Part shown: positions 15,310 to 23,377 of the stretch, in pieces
Layout of the letters: the number at the start of each line of letters is the position of its first letter
Position numbering within the stretch: the stretch's first letter is position 1
Assembly: GCF_000364445.2 (NCBI RefSeq)
Contig: NZ_CP043538.1
Span: forward strand, 2,983,612-3,047,611
DNA length: 64,000 nucleotides
Origin: Methylobacterium mesophilicum SR1.6/6
GTDB taxonomy: Bacteria; Pseudomonadota; Alphaproteobacteria; Rhizobiales; Beijerinckiaceae
Direction of reading: 5' to 3'
Program-made: the position numbers and the translations under genes
Notes under the pieces: model-generated
What the model was told of the DNA's origin: nothing
What the model saw: the letters and a program-made list of their open reading frames with translations, nothing else
Database searches by the model: none

Positions 15310-17109
15310 GTGGCGTCGATTCCGAAGAACAATCCCTCTCCGACCCGTCGAAGGTTCGTCTCCGGCCTCGGCGCCTGCGCCGCCGTGGGCCTCGCGGCGC
15401 ACGACCGTTCCGCCTTCGCCCTGGCGAGCCCGGGCGAGCCCACGGTGCCGCGGGCGGCCACGTACGACCTCACCCTGGCCCGCGGCACGGTCGACAAGAC
15501 CGGCACGCCGACCTGGGCCAACACCATCAACGGCGGCGTTCCCGGGCCGGTGCTGCGCTGGCGCGAAGGCGACGTCGTCACCATCAACGTCCGCAACGAA
15601 CTGCCCGAGATGACGGGCATGCACTGGCACGGCATCATCCTGCCCAACGACATGGACGGCGTGCCGGGCCTGGAATTCCCGGGCATCCAGCCGGGCGAGA
15701 CCTTCACCTACCGCTTCCCGGTGCTGCAGAGCGGCACCTACTGGTACCACAGCCACATGGGCTACCAGGAGCAGAAGGGGGTCTACGGTGCGCTGATCAT
15801 CGAGCCGCGCGGCCGTGACCTGGTCCAGGCGGACCGAGATTACGTCGTGCTCCTCAGCGACTGGACAGACGAGGATCCCGAGCGCATCCAGAACAAGCTC
15901 AAGTACCAGGCCGACTACTACAACTTCGGCAAGCGCACGGTGCGGACGTTCTTCGCCGACTCCGAGCGCAGCGGGCTCGCCGACACGGTCAAGGAGCGCT
16001 GGCATGAGTCCGAGTCGCGCATGGACCCTTCCGGCCTGGAGGCGCCGTCCGGCGAGACCTACACCTACCTGATGAACGGGCAGCCGCCCGGGGCCAACTG
16101 GACGGCGCTGTTCCGGCCCGGAGAGCGGGTCCGGCTGCGCATCATCAACGCCTCCGCGGCGACCTACTACGACGTGCGCATCCCCGGGCTGACCATGAGC
16201 GTGGTCAACGTCCACGGCAACGACGTCGTCCCGGTGCAGGTCGACCAATTCCGCATCGGCGTGGCCGAGACCTACGACGTGATCGTGCGCCCGCGCGAGG
16301 CACGGGCTTACACGATCTTCGCGCAGGACCTCGGCCGCTCGGGATACGCCCGCGGCACGCTCGCGCCCCGGTCGGGAATGGAGGCGGAAATCCCGCCCTT
16401 CGACCCGCGGCCGCTGCGGACCATGACCGACATGGGCATGCAGGGCATGATGGGCCGCGACCAGATCGGCGCGTCCTACCCCGACGGCTCGCGCATCGGC
16501 GGCATACTCGGCGAGCACGCCCGCGAGATCGTCCCAGACGAGCGTCGCCTCGCGGGCCACCAACCCATGGCGAAGCTGCCGCCTGGCGTCGAACTCGACG
16601 AGACTGGCGTCGAGGTCCAGATGAAGCCGAAGATGCTTTCCGACCGCACCCGCATCCCGGGCGACGGCCTGAACCAGCTGAACCGCCGCGTCCTGACCTA
16701 CGCCGACCTGCGCTCGATCAACCCCGCCGTCGACGACCGCCCACCGACGCGCGAGATCGTGCTCCGGCTCAGCGGAAACATGCAGCGGATGATCTGGGGA
16801 TTCGACGGCAAGAAGTTCACCGAGGTCGGCCCCATCGACGTGACCGTCGGCGAGAGGTTCCGGCTCGTGATGGTCAACGAGACGATGATGAGCCACCCGA
16901 TCCACCTGCACGGCATGTGGATGGAGCTGGAGAACGGTCACGGCCGGCACCGACCCTACCTCCATACCGTCAGCGTCGCCCCTGCCGAGAAGCTGTCGAT
17001 GCTGGTCACGCCGGTTGCGACCGGGCAATGGCCGCTGCACTGCCACATCCTGTACCATTTCGAGGCCGGCATGTTCCGCACCCTCCGCGTCCTGCCGAGG
17101 GGGGCCTGA
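15310..17109 (+). CDS. copA: Multicopper oxidase CopA (Tat-exported copper resistance)
   Basis: A 599-aa periplasmic oxidase that probably converts Cu(I) to less toxic Cu(II). The Tat signal is PTRRRFVSGLGACAAVGLAA. Copper-site motifs are in canonical order: MHWHGIILP, YWYHSHMGYQ, HPIHLHGMWME and HCHILYHFEAGMF (type 1 site with axial Met). A Met-rich segment (TDMGMQGMMGRDQ) lies in the middle. GTG 15310 is chosen because it directly precedes the Tat region and GAGAGG lies upstream. It overlaps copB by one base. Confidence 0.93.
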   Translation: MASIPKNNPSPTRRRFVSGLGACAAVGLAAHDRSAFALASPGEPTVPRAATYDLTLARGTVDKTGTPTWANTINGGVPGPVLRWREGDVVTINVRNELPEMTGMHWHGIILPNDMDGVPGLEFPGIQPGETFTYRFPVLQSGTYWYHSHMGYQEQKGVYGALIIEPRGRDLVQADRDYVVLLSDWTDEDPERIQNKLKYQADYYNFGKRTVRTFFADSERSGLADTVKERWHESESRMDPSGLEAPSGETYTYLMNGQPPGANWTALFRPGERVRLRIINASAATYYDVRIPGLTMSVVNVHGNDVVPVQVDQFRIGVAETYDVIVRPREARAYTIFAQDLGRSGYARGTLAPRSGMEAEIPPFDPRPLRTMTDMGMQGMMGRDQIGASYPDGSRIGGILGEHAREIVPDERRLAGHQPMAKLPPGVELDETGVEVQMKPKMLSDRTRIPGDGLNQLNRRVLTYADLRSINPAVDDRPPTREIVLRLSGNMQRMIWGFDGKKFTEVGPIDVTVGERFRLVMVNETMMSHPIHLHGMWMELENGHGRHRPYLHTVSVAPAEKLSMLVTPVATGQWPLHCHILYHFEAGMFRTLRVLPRGA

Positions 17110-17903
17110 TGCGCGCGCCGGCAACCCTCGTCCTCGCCCTGTCACTCCTCGCCCTCGCGCCCTCGGCCGCGCTCGCCCAGAGTGTCACGGGCCTTCTCAA
17201 CGGCGGCACCCGCCTCGGATCCGACACGCTCCAGGGGGCGGCGCCCTACGGCAACCCGATTCTCGACGACCGGGTCTACGCCCACGCCTTCCTCGACCAG
17301 TTCGAGGGCCGCCTCGGAAGCGAGAGCTACTTCCGCTACGACGGTCAGGCCTGGATCGGCGACGACTACAACAAGCTGTGGCTGAAGTCGGAAGGTCGCT
17401 ACAACGCCGACAACCGCGGCCGCTTCTCCGACGGCGATCATGAGGCCCTCTACGCCCGGCCGATCTCGACCTACTTCGACATGCAGGTGGGCGTGCGCTC
17501 GGACATCGACAGCCTGCGCAACCGCACCTGGGCCGCCTTCGGCATCCAGGGGCTGGCCATCGGTTTCTGGAACCTCGAACTCACGGGCTATGCCAGCGAC
17601 AACGGGCGCTTCGCCTTCCGGGGCAACGCCTCGTACGACCTCTACCTGACGCAGCGCCTGATCCTGCAGCCGCAGATCGAGATGAACGCCTACTCGAAGG
17701 CCGACCGCGGTCGCGAACTCGGTTCCGGCGTGTCGGACATCGATATGGGGCTGCGCCTGCGCTACGAATTCACCCGCGAAATCGCGCCGTACGTGGGCCT
17801 CTCCTACCAGCAGTTCCTGGGCGGTACGGCGGACTACCGACGCCGGTCCGGCGAGGGCAGCGGGGACCTGCGGGCGCTGGCTGGACTGCGCCTCTGGTAC
17901 TGA
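17109..17903 (+). CDS. copB: Outer-membrane copper resistance protein CopB
   Basis: A 264-aa protein with signal peptide (TLVLALSLLALAPSAALAQ). It is followed by ILDDRVYAHAFLDQFEGRLG and alternating amphipathic strands ending in LRLWY, typical of the CopB/PcoB beta-barrel family. The N-terminal Met-rich repeats of Pseudomonas CopB are absent, so this is the short form. Translation is coupled to copA (TGATG). It probably acts with CopA in periplasmic and outer-membrane copper handling. Confidence 0.9.
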   Translation: MRAPATLVLALSLLALAPSAALAQSVTGLLNGGTRLGSDTLQGAAPYGNPILDDRVYAHAFLDQFEGRLGSESYFRYDGQAWIGDDYNKLWLKSEGRYNADNRGRFSDGDHEALYARPISTYFDMQVGVRSDIDSLRNRTWAAFGIQGLAIGFWNLELTGYASDNGRFAFRGNASYDLYLTQRLILQPQIEMNAYSKADRGRELGSGVSDIDMGLRLRYEFTREIAPYVGLSYQQFLGGTADYRRRSGEGSGDLRALAGLRLWY

Positions 17904-17968
17904 ACCGCATCCCGACGCACCGTACGCCGTCGCGATGCGGTGTCGCCGGGTGGCCGTCCGAGGCCGCG

Positions 17969-18280
17969 ATGCCTTCCCTCGCCGAACCGTGGAAATCGAC
18001 CGTGCCGCACGCCTCCCGCCCGATCCTTGCCGCGCTGTCGCTCGTGGCCGGCCTTTGTTCCGCACAAGCGCAGGCCGTCACGGAGCCGGGGATGAAGGGC
18101 TTCGGGATCAGGGCCGTGGAAGGGAGGACGCTTCCCGAGATGCTCGGCCGCTGTGCCGACGCCGACAGAGGCGAGGCCTCCCTCGCGCCGGGCGAGACCC
18201 CGGCCTTGCTGGCCGCGCGATGCGATCAACTCCGGCGTTCGCTTCACACCCAGCCGGGTAACACGGCGCAGGGGCGCTGA
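17969..18280 (+). CDS. Small secreted protein downstream of copAB
   Basis: A 103-aa reading frame with a plausible signal region (SRPILAALSLVAGLCSAQAQ). The short mature part has two cysteines (LGRCADADRGE and AARCDQLRR) that could form a disulfide. It begins 65 bases after copB in the same direction. No family is recognised. An alternative shorter start in the signal region cannot be excluded. Link to copper is by position only. Confidence 0.5.
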   Translation: MPSLAEPWKSTVPHASRPILAALSLVAGLCSAQAQAVTEPGMKGFGIRAVEGRTLPEMLGRCADADRGEASLAPGETPALLAARCDQLRRSLHTQPGNTAQGR

Positions 18281-18368
18281 CCCGCGGTCTTCCGACACGG
18301 TCGCACGCTAGGTAGGTGAGGCCGGCGTGCCGCGGTCCCGGATCGACAAATCGCCCGGACCGAGCCCG

Positions 18369-18824
18369 TCATTTCGTCTGGCGGGCCCCGATGCGCGTCG
18401 ACGGGGCTGGAGCAGACCCGCTGCCCGGCCGCCCGGGCTCGCGGGCGAGGGCGTCGATCAGCGGGCACTCCGGCCCGTCGTCGCCGGGGCAGGTCCCTGC
18501 GAGATCCCGCAACGAGGCCGCGGCGTCCGCGAGCGCGGCGGCGCGTCGTTCCATGTCGGTCGCGCGCCGGATGGCCAGGTCCTTCACCCCGGCGCTGGCA
18601 CGCGCCTCGTCGTGCCACAGGCGCAGCAGCATGGCGGTGTCGGCGACCGAGAAGCCGAGGAGGCGGGCCCGGTGCACGAACCGCAGCGTGCGCACCTCGT
18701 CCTCGGTGTAGACCCGATGGCCGGAGATCGACCGCGTCGGCGCCGGGATCAGGCCGGCGCGCTCGTAGTAGCGGATCATCTTGGGCGAGATCCCGCAGGC
18801 GCGTGCCGCCTCCCCGATCCTCAT
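18369..18824 (-). CDS. cueR: CueR-type copper-responsive MerR regulator
   Basis: A 151-aa protein. RIGEAARACGISPKMIRYYE is the MerR helix-turn-helix. The metal loop TCPGDDGPECPLIDAL has two cysteines 8 apart, almost identical to CueR (CPGDDSADC). The partner position is Ser (RASAGVKD), as in Cu(I)/Ag(I)/Au(I) sensors, rather than the Cys of Zn/Hg sensors. The start at 18824 matches the normal N-terminus. It converges with the copAB operon; a CueR-like promoter is at 36578-36608. Confidence 0.9.
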   Translation of the reverse strand: MRIGEAARACGISPKMIRYYERAGLIPAPTRSISGHRVYTEDEVRTLRFVHRARLLGFSVADTAMLLRLWHDEARASAGVKDLAIRRATDMERRAAALADAAASLRDLAGTCPGDDGPECPLIDALAREPGRPGSGSAPAPSTRIGARQTK

Positions 18825-19138
18825 CGCCCGGCCGCCCGTTCCGTCGAGGCGCCCAGGCGCGCCCGGACGAGCCCGGACGCCGCGACCGACCGGGCCCCGC
18901 GAACGCCCCGCTCCGGCGAACGCCGGGAAAAGCCGTGGCGCGGTCGCATCGCGGGCGGCCGCAGGTCCCGTGGCGTCGCCGGGGCCGGAAGAGCCGATGG
19001 TGGATTCCCGAGCGTCACGCGCCCGTCCGTCATCGCGCGCGGAGGCGGCCGCACCGGAACCTCGTCCGGCGCGCGGCCCGGGGAGATGGAACGGGCGTGT
19101 CCGCGATGGGGGAAACGCATAGCGTGAGCGCGCATCGG
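18825..19138. other. Gap between cueR and the ABC gene, no supported gene
   Basis: About 310 bp of GC-rich sequence. Open frames on both strands are Arg/Pro/Ala-rich shadows without ribosome sites or recognisable motifs. It presumably contains the cueR promoter (minus strand). I see no clear copper box or terminator. Confidence 0.4.
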
Positions 19139-20434
19139 CTAGGCCGCCTCCCGCGTCGACACCGACCTCGCGATGCCCGTCCGAACGCTGGCCGGAAGCT
19201 CGACGGCGCGCGTGACCTCGGCGAAGCGCGCCGCGGCGTCCGACCAATCCTGGGCGAAATCGAACAGCTCCCGGAGGGCGGGCGCGATCTCCTTGTAGGC
19301 CGCGAGCGCCGCCACGAGGGCGCCGAGGGAGAGGCCGCCTTGCACGACGAGATATCCGCCGATCAGGAAGAAGAAGAACGGCGTGAGGTTGGACGTGTAG
19401 TTGTACAGGCTCTTGATGCCGCCCTTCATGTCGTTGATGGCGATCCGGATCCGCTCAAGCTCCTCGACATGGGCCATCCGCCGCCGCAGCGACGAGGCTG
19501 GCGCATCGCGCCCCGCCACGGACGGGGCGAGGCCCGGCGGCTCGGCGGCCTCGGGCGTGGTGACGAAGGCGCCGAGCGCGCGCGTGGCGAGGACCCGTTG
19601 CCGCACCTTCGCGTTCAGGCGCCCCTGGAGGCGCGGCAGGACCGTGAGTTGCACCGGCAGCATGATCAGCGCGGCGAAGCCCAGGGCTACGTCCTGCAGC
19701 AGGAGGAAGGCGACGCTCGTGACCAGCACACCCCCCTGCACGATGGGGACCGCGACGAGGCTGCCGCCGAAGTAGCCGATGGGCTCGACCTCCTGGACGG
19801 CCACGGCGGCGAGCGTCGTGCGGCGGTCGGCCGAGCGCTCCGTGCGCACGCGCCGCAGGACGGCCAGGCGCAGGCGGCGCACGACGCGCTCGTTGACGCG
19901 TCCGCGAACCCGGTTCGCCGCGTACTTCAGGAGCCCGTTCCCGGTGAGGACGGCGAGGTAGCCGGCGCACAGGGCGAACAGGAGTTCCGTGCGGCCGAGC
20001 GGGAGGCCCAGGAGCGTCATTCCTGGATGCCCGTCGCCCCGCGCGTCGGCGAGGGCATGGTTGACGATGTGCTTGGGTATCTCAAGGGTCAGCCAGGCCG
20101 CGGGCAGCGTCGCGAGAGACAGGAAGACCAGGCGGACCTGGATGCCGAGGGTGGCACCCAGAACGTACGCCTCCAGGCGCCGGCCCAAACGGAGCCCGAA
20201 GCCGCGACGCCGGCGGCCGCGGGACGGGCCGGCCCGCAGGGCATCGGCGGGTCCGGAGGCAACCGCCGACCGCCGATGACGGCGCAGCATGGCGCGGCCG
20301 ACGAGCCACGCGGTCCAAGCCGGCGCAATGACGAAGACGAGCAAGGCATCGGCGACGATCCACCAGTGGCCGTGCGGGTAGTCGAGGCCGGTGAGCCTGT
20401 GGGCGAGGTTGTGCAGGGCTTCGATTGCCGTCAC
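19139..20434 (-). CDS. ABC-transporter type transmembrane domain protein without ATPase domain
   Basis: A 431-aa polytopic protein resembling the membrane half of type IV ABC exporters: LEAYVLGATLGIQVRLVFLS early, a long central helical region (RVVRRLRLAVLRRVRTERSA, IGYFGGSLVAVPIVQGGVLV), and a final helix pair (TPFFFFLIGGYLVVQGGLSL, then GALVAALAAYKEIAPALREL). The family consensus then continues into a nucleotide-binding domain, but here the protein ends 40 residues later. No Walker A, LSGGQ or Walker B occurs, and no ABC ATPase gene is adjacent. It is either a truncated exporter or a partner of an ATPase encoded elsewhere. Confidence 0.75.
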   Translation of the reverse strand: MTAIEALHNLAHRLTGLDYPHGHWWIVADALLVFVIAPAWTAWLVGRAMLRRHRRSAVASGPADALRAGPSRGRRRRGFGLRLGRRLEAYVLGATLGIQVRLVFLSLATLPAAWLTLEIPKHIVNHALADARGDGHPGMTLLGLPLGRTELLFALCAGYLAVLTGNGLLKYAANRVRGRVNERVVRRLRLAVLRRVRTERSADRRTTLAAVAVQEVEPIGYFGGSLVAVPIVQGGVLVTSVAFLLLQDVALGFAALIMLPVQLTVLPRLQGRLNAKVRQRVLATRALGAFVTTPEAAEPPGLAPSVAGRDAPASSLRRRMAHVEELERIRIAINDMKGGIKSLYNYTSNLTPFFFFLIGGYLVVQGGLSLGALVAALAAYKEIAPALRELFDFAQDWSDAAARFAEVTRAVELPASVRTGIARSVSTREAA

Positions 20435-20500
20435 GGGGCAGCTCGTTCCGTATTTCCGGTAAGAGAGGGCGCGCGTCGTGGGCCTCCGCTAGCGATGGTC

Positions 20501-21292
20501 TCAGCCGTCATCCGGCGACCCCGCCTTTCGTGCGCCCCCGTTCGAGGGAATGCCGTCCCCGGCGCCGGCGCCATCGTCCCTCGGCGTGGTGCCCCCTCCG
20601 CGACGCACGGGCCCCGCGTTCGGATCGAATCGGACTGTGCGGAAGGTGCCGAAGGCGAACTGGCGTCTGGTCCGGATCGAACAGGGTGTGAAGCCCGCCC
20701 GTCGAACCGCCTTGAGGGAGGCCGCGTTGTCGGCGTCGACGAAGGCCACCAAGCGTCGCTTGCCCAAAGCCCGGGCGCGTTCGGCGATCAGGTACACGGC
20801 GGCCGCCATGACGCCCAGGCCGCGGAATGATGCCGGCGTGAAGGCGTTCTCCAGCATGGCCTCCTCGGCCGACAGAACCGGCAGGGCGCCGGTCCGCCGG
20901 ATCGCGTCGCCGTAACCCGGGCCAGTGAGCCACTGGATGTGGCAGGGTCGGCCGGACACCTCATCGACGAGCACGAAGCAGCGGCTCGGCAGCACCCCGT
21001 GCGCGGCGGCGCGCAATCGCCACCTGACGTCGTCGCGTTCGCGCTCGGCCGCCTTGTCGCCACCGACGGGAAAGAGGACCGGCAGGTCGTCCGGCCGGAA
21101 ATCGCGCAGCCGGACCGGGATTTTGGCGGCCGGTGGTTCGACGGCGACCGATAGGTCGCGCGTCAGGCCTATCGAGACCCGCTCGGAGAAAAGACCCAGG
21201 GCCATGCGCCGGGCCACCCTGGCGCGCAGCATCGCCCATCCTTCGCCGAGGGAGCCGTCGCCGCGCGCGTGCGGGTAGGGCTTGAACGTCAT
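20501..21292 (-). CDS. GNAT-like acetyltransferase
   Basis: A 263-aa protein starting MTFKPYPHARGDG. The middle part (VRLRDFRPDDLPVLFPV) and FRGLGVMAAAVYLIAERARA followed by LGKRRLVAFVDADNAASLKA and VRRAGFTP have the order of a GNAT fold: acetyl-CoA loop, then Asn and the beta-bulge strand. The N-terminal 70 residues and the Gly/Arg-rich C-terminal 35 are not recognised. The upstream ATG at 21583 is rejected because the extension is Arg-rich and non-conserved in character. Substrate unknown; no clear metal link. Confidence 0.65.
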   Translation of the reverse strand: MTFKPYPHARGDGSLGEGWAMLRARVARRMALGLFSERVSIGLTRDLSVAVEPPAAKIPVRLRDFRPDDLPVLFPVGGDKAAERERDDVRWRLRAAAHGVLPSRCFVLVDEVSGRPCHIQWLTGPGYGDAIRRTGALPVLSAEEAMLENAFTPASFRGLGVMAAAVYLIAERARALGKRRLVAFVDADNAASLKAVRRAGFTPCSIRTRRQFAFGTFRTVRFDPNAGPVRRGGGTTPRDDGAGAGDGIPSNGGARKAGSPDDG

Positions 21293-21413
21293 GCCAGGCC
21301 CGCCGCGCCTCGCCGAAGGCGCGCCCGGGCAACCGTGGATCGACACGCACGCGTCGCCGGCGACCTCCGGCACACCTGGGTCGATGGCGCGAGCGCCGCC
21401 CTTGCCGACCGCA

Positions 21414-22136
21414 TCAGCCGCCCCCCATGATCCGCGCGGTCCGGATCTCGACGGCCCGGACGCGCGCGACGTGGGCGGCCCAGAACCGGTTCGCGAGGAG
21501 CGTGACGGCCGTCGGCGCCGCGCGGGGTTTCGATGTGGATGTCCGCGGGATGCCACGGCCGGCCGACGCCGCGACCGCCGCAAGCGGCGAACCCGTGGCG
21601 GCCAGCCGGTCGCGGGCGCGCCGGCAATAGTCGACGGAACGCGGCGTCATACGCTCCTCGCCGTGGCCGGCGCGATATTTGGCGAGGGTGCGGCACACGT
21701 CGCCGCCTGCGAGGCGCCACGCCCGTGCGAGGTAGGCGACGCCGAAGCGGACGTTCGTGGCCGGGTCGAGGAGTTCCGCGGCCGGCCCGCGATGGCCGAG
21801 CATCGTGGCGGTGGCCGGGCGGACCTGCATCAGCCCGAGTTCGCCGACCGTTCCGACGGCCCCGGCGTCGTAGCCGCTCTCGACGAACGCGACCGCCTCG
21901 GCGAGCGCGGGCGGGACCCCGCGTGCCGAAGCCTCCCGCTCCAGGAGTTCGCCATAGGCGGCTCGACCGCCGGCCATGACGTTCCCGACGTCGACGGCCG
22001 TGGCGGCTGCTCCCGCGGTGCCCCCCGGCCCCTCCGCCGCCGTCGCCGCGCCGGCGGCCGCGGCGAGGCCGAGGAGAACGCCGAGGGCGCGAGGCGCCGC
22101 GGCCGGGATCGGGCGCCGTCGGCCGGTCCCCATCAC
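21414..22136 (-). CDS. Lytic transglycosylase (SLT family)
   Basis: A 240-aa secreted protein with an Ala-rich signal region (ALGVLLGLAAAAGAATAAEG). The catalytic Glu lies in LAEAVAFVESGYDAGAVG, and GELGLMQVRPATATMLG and NVRFGVAYLARAW complete the SLT signature. It would cut peptidoglycan, for example to let an envelope-spanning efflux complex assemble. Its ATG overlaps the stop of the upstream DUF305-CusF gene (TGATG), so it is translated with copper genes. Confidence 0.85.
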   Translation of the reverse strand: MMGTGRRRPIPAAAPRALGVLLGLAAAAGAATAAEGPGGTAGAAATAVDVGNVMAGGRAAYGELLEREASARGVPPALAEAVAFVESGYDAGAVGTVGELGLMQVRPATATMLGHRGPAAELLDPATNVRFGVAYLARAWRLAGGDVCRTLAKYRAGHGEERMTPRSVDYCRRARDRLAATGSPLAAVAASAGRGIPRTSTSKPRAAPTAVTLLANRFWAAHVARVRAVEIRTARIMGGG

Positions 22137-22843
22137 TTGGCCTTCTGGATGCGCGTGACGGCGATGGACCCGTTCACCCGGTCGGCCGAGAACCGCACCC
22201 GCTCGCCGGGCTTCAGGCCCTTGAGCATGGCCGGGTCCTGGACCTTGTAGGCCATGGTCATCGCGTCCATCCCGATGTTCGGGATGGTCTCGTGGTCGAG
22301 GGTCACCTTGCCCGCGGCGTCGTCGACCTTCTTCACGGTCCCGGCGACGAGGGGAGCGTTGGACGGCGACGCCGGCGCGGCCGGCTGCGAGGCCGCCTTC
22401 TCCGCGGGAGGCGGTTCGGGCCGGGCCTGGGCCGGGGCCCCCTTCGCCTGGCGGTCAAGCGGTCCTTCGCCCGACGGCGTCTGGTTCGGCTGCGGCCGGT
22501 ACCCGGCCTCGCGGCTGCGGACCAGCCACTGCTTCAGGGCGTCGATCCTCGCCTGCTGCTCGTCCTGGATCTTCTGGGCGGTCTCCCGCAGCTGCCGGTC
22601 CCCGCCATAGTCGAGCTGCGTCTTGGCCAGGAACAGCGTCTCCTCGTAACTGGCGATGAGCAGCTCGGCGAAATCCCGGTCCGGGTCGCCGGTCAGCTTC
22701 GTGTCCCGGAAACGGTTCGCCATCGTCTCGCGCGCCCGTTCCAGGGCGGCCGGCGCGCCCTTCGCGGGCTGGGCGCCGGCGGGTTCCGGGACCGGGCCGA
22801 CGAGGGCCGCGGCGAGCGCGGCGGACAGGATCAGGCGTCGCAT
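22133..22843 (-). CDS. DUF305-like/CusF-like fusion, periplasmic copper-binding protein
   Basis: A 236-aa protein with a signal peptide (LILSAALAAALVGPVPEPAG). Residues about 55-110 resemble DUF305 (DPDRDFAELLIASYEETLFL then AKTQLDYGGDRQLRETAQKI), but the usual MIPHHQGAI motif reads LIASYEETL, so the His pair is lost. A Pro/Ala linker follows (about 125-165), then a CusF domain (167-236) with LDHETIPNIGMDAMTMAYKV: His184, Met192, Met195 and Met197. The position of the cation-pi Trp of E. coli CusF is Met here. It probably delivers Cu(I)/Ag(I) to CusCBA. Confidence 0.8.
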   Translation of the reverse strand: MRRLILSAALAAALVGPVPEPAGAQPAKGAPAALERARETMANRFRDTKLTGDPDRDFAELLIASYEETLFLAKTQLDYGGDRQLRETAQKIQDEQQARIDALKQWLVRSREAGYRPQPNQTPSGEGPLDRQAKGAPAQARPEPPPAEKAASQPAAPASPSNAPLVAGTVKKVDDAAGKVTLDHETIPNIGMDAMTMAYKVQDPAMLKGLKPGERVRFSADRVNGSIAVTRIQKAK

Positions 22844-22919
22844 GGTCGCTCCATCTCAAGGTGTCGGCGCCCCCGCGCGGGACCGGGCGGAAGCCGCGCG
22901 AGGGCTCGCCTCAGGGGCG

Positions 22920-23210
22920 CTACTTCGCCTTCTGGATCTTCGTGACGGTGTAGGCCCCGCCCGTCTCGGCGACGTCGAAGTCGACCTTGTCGCCGGCCTT
23001 GAGATCCTTGAGCATCGCGGGATCCTTGACCGCGTAGGCCATCGTCATCGCGTCCATGTCGAGCTTCGGGATCGCGGCGTGGTCTAGCGTCACCTTGCCG
23101 GCGGCCGGGTCGACCTTCGTCACCGTCCCCTTCACGGACTGCGCCCACGCCGGCGCCGCGACCGCCAGGAAGGCCGCGGAAAGAACGGCGAGCGTGATCT
23201 TGCGTCTCAT
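22920..23210 (-). CDS. cusF: CusF-like periplasmic copper chaperone
   Basis: A 96-aa protein with a signal peptide ending AWAQ at about residue 24, followed by one CusF domain. The metal site is LDHAAIPKLDMDAMTMAYAV: His44, Met52, Met55 and Met57. As in the neighbouring fusion protein, Met replaces the Trp expected three residues before the MTM. The last 50 residues are very similar to the CusF part of the gene at 22133, indicating local duplication. It lies between that gene and a multicopper oxidase, all on the minus strand. Confidence 0.9.
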   Translation of the reverse strand: MRRKITLAVLSAAFLAVAAPAWAQSVKGTVTKVDPAAGKVTLDHAAIPKLDMDAMTMAYAVKDPAMLKDLKAGDKVDFDVAETGGAYTVTKIQKAK

Positions 23211-23377
23211 GGCTTCTCTACTCCTTCGGTCCATCGAACCGCCGCACCGGCGCCGTTGAGGGGAATCGGCGACCGGCGCGGCGGACTTCGGACGGGATCG
23301 CTCCCGTTCCGAACGGGTTCGCCTGCCGCGCGAAAGGCGCTCCCCGGCAGGCCATCGGGCGGCCCGTGGCCGTCCCG

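Noticed and set aside
15181-17145. Long open frame on the minus strand opposite copA
   Set aside because: Mirror of the copA coding strand in GC-rich DNA; composition is Arg/Val/Asp-rich without motifs, while the plus strand carries a complete oxidase.
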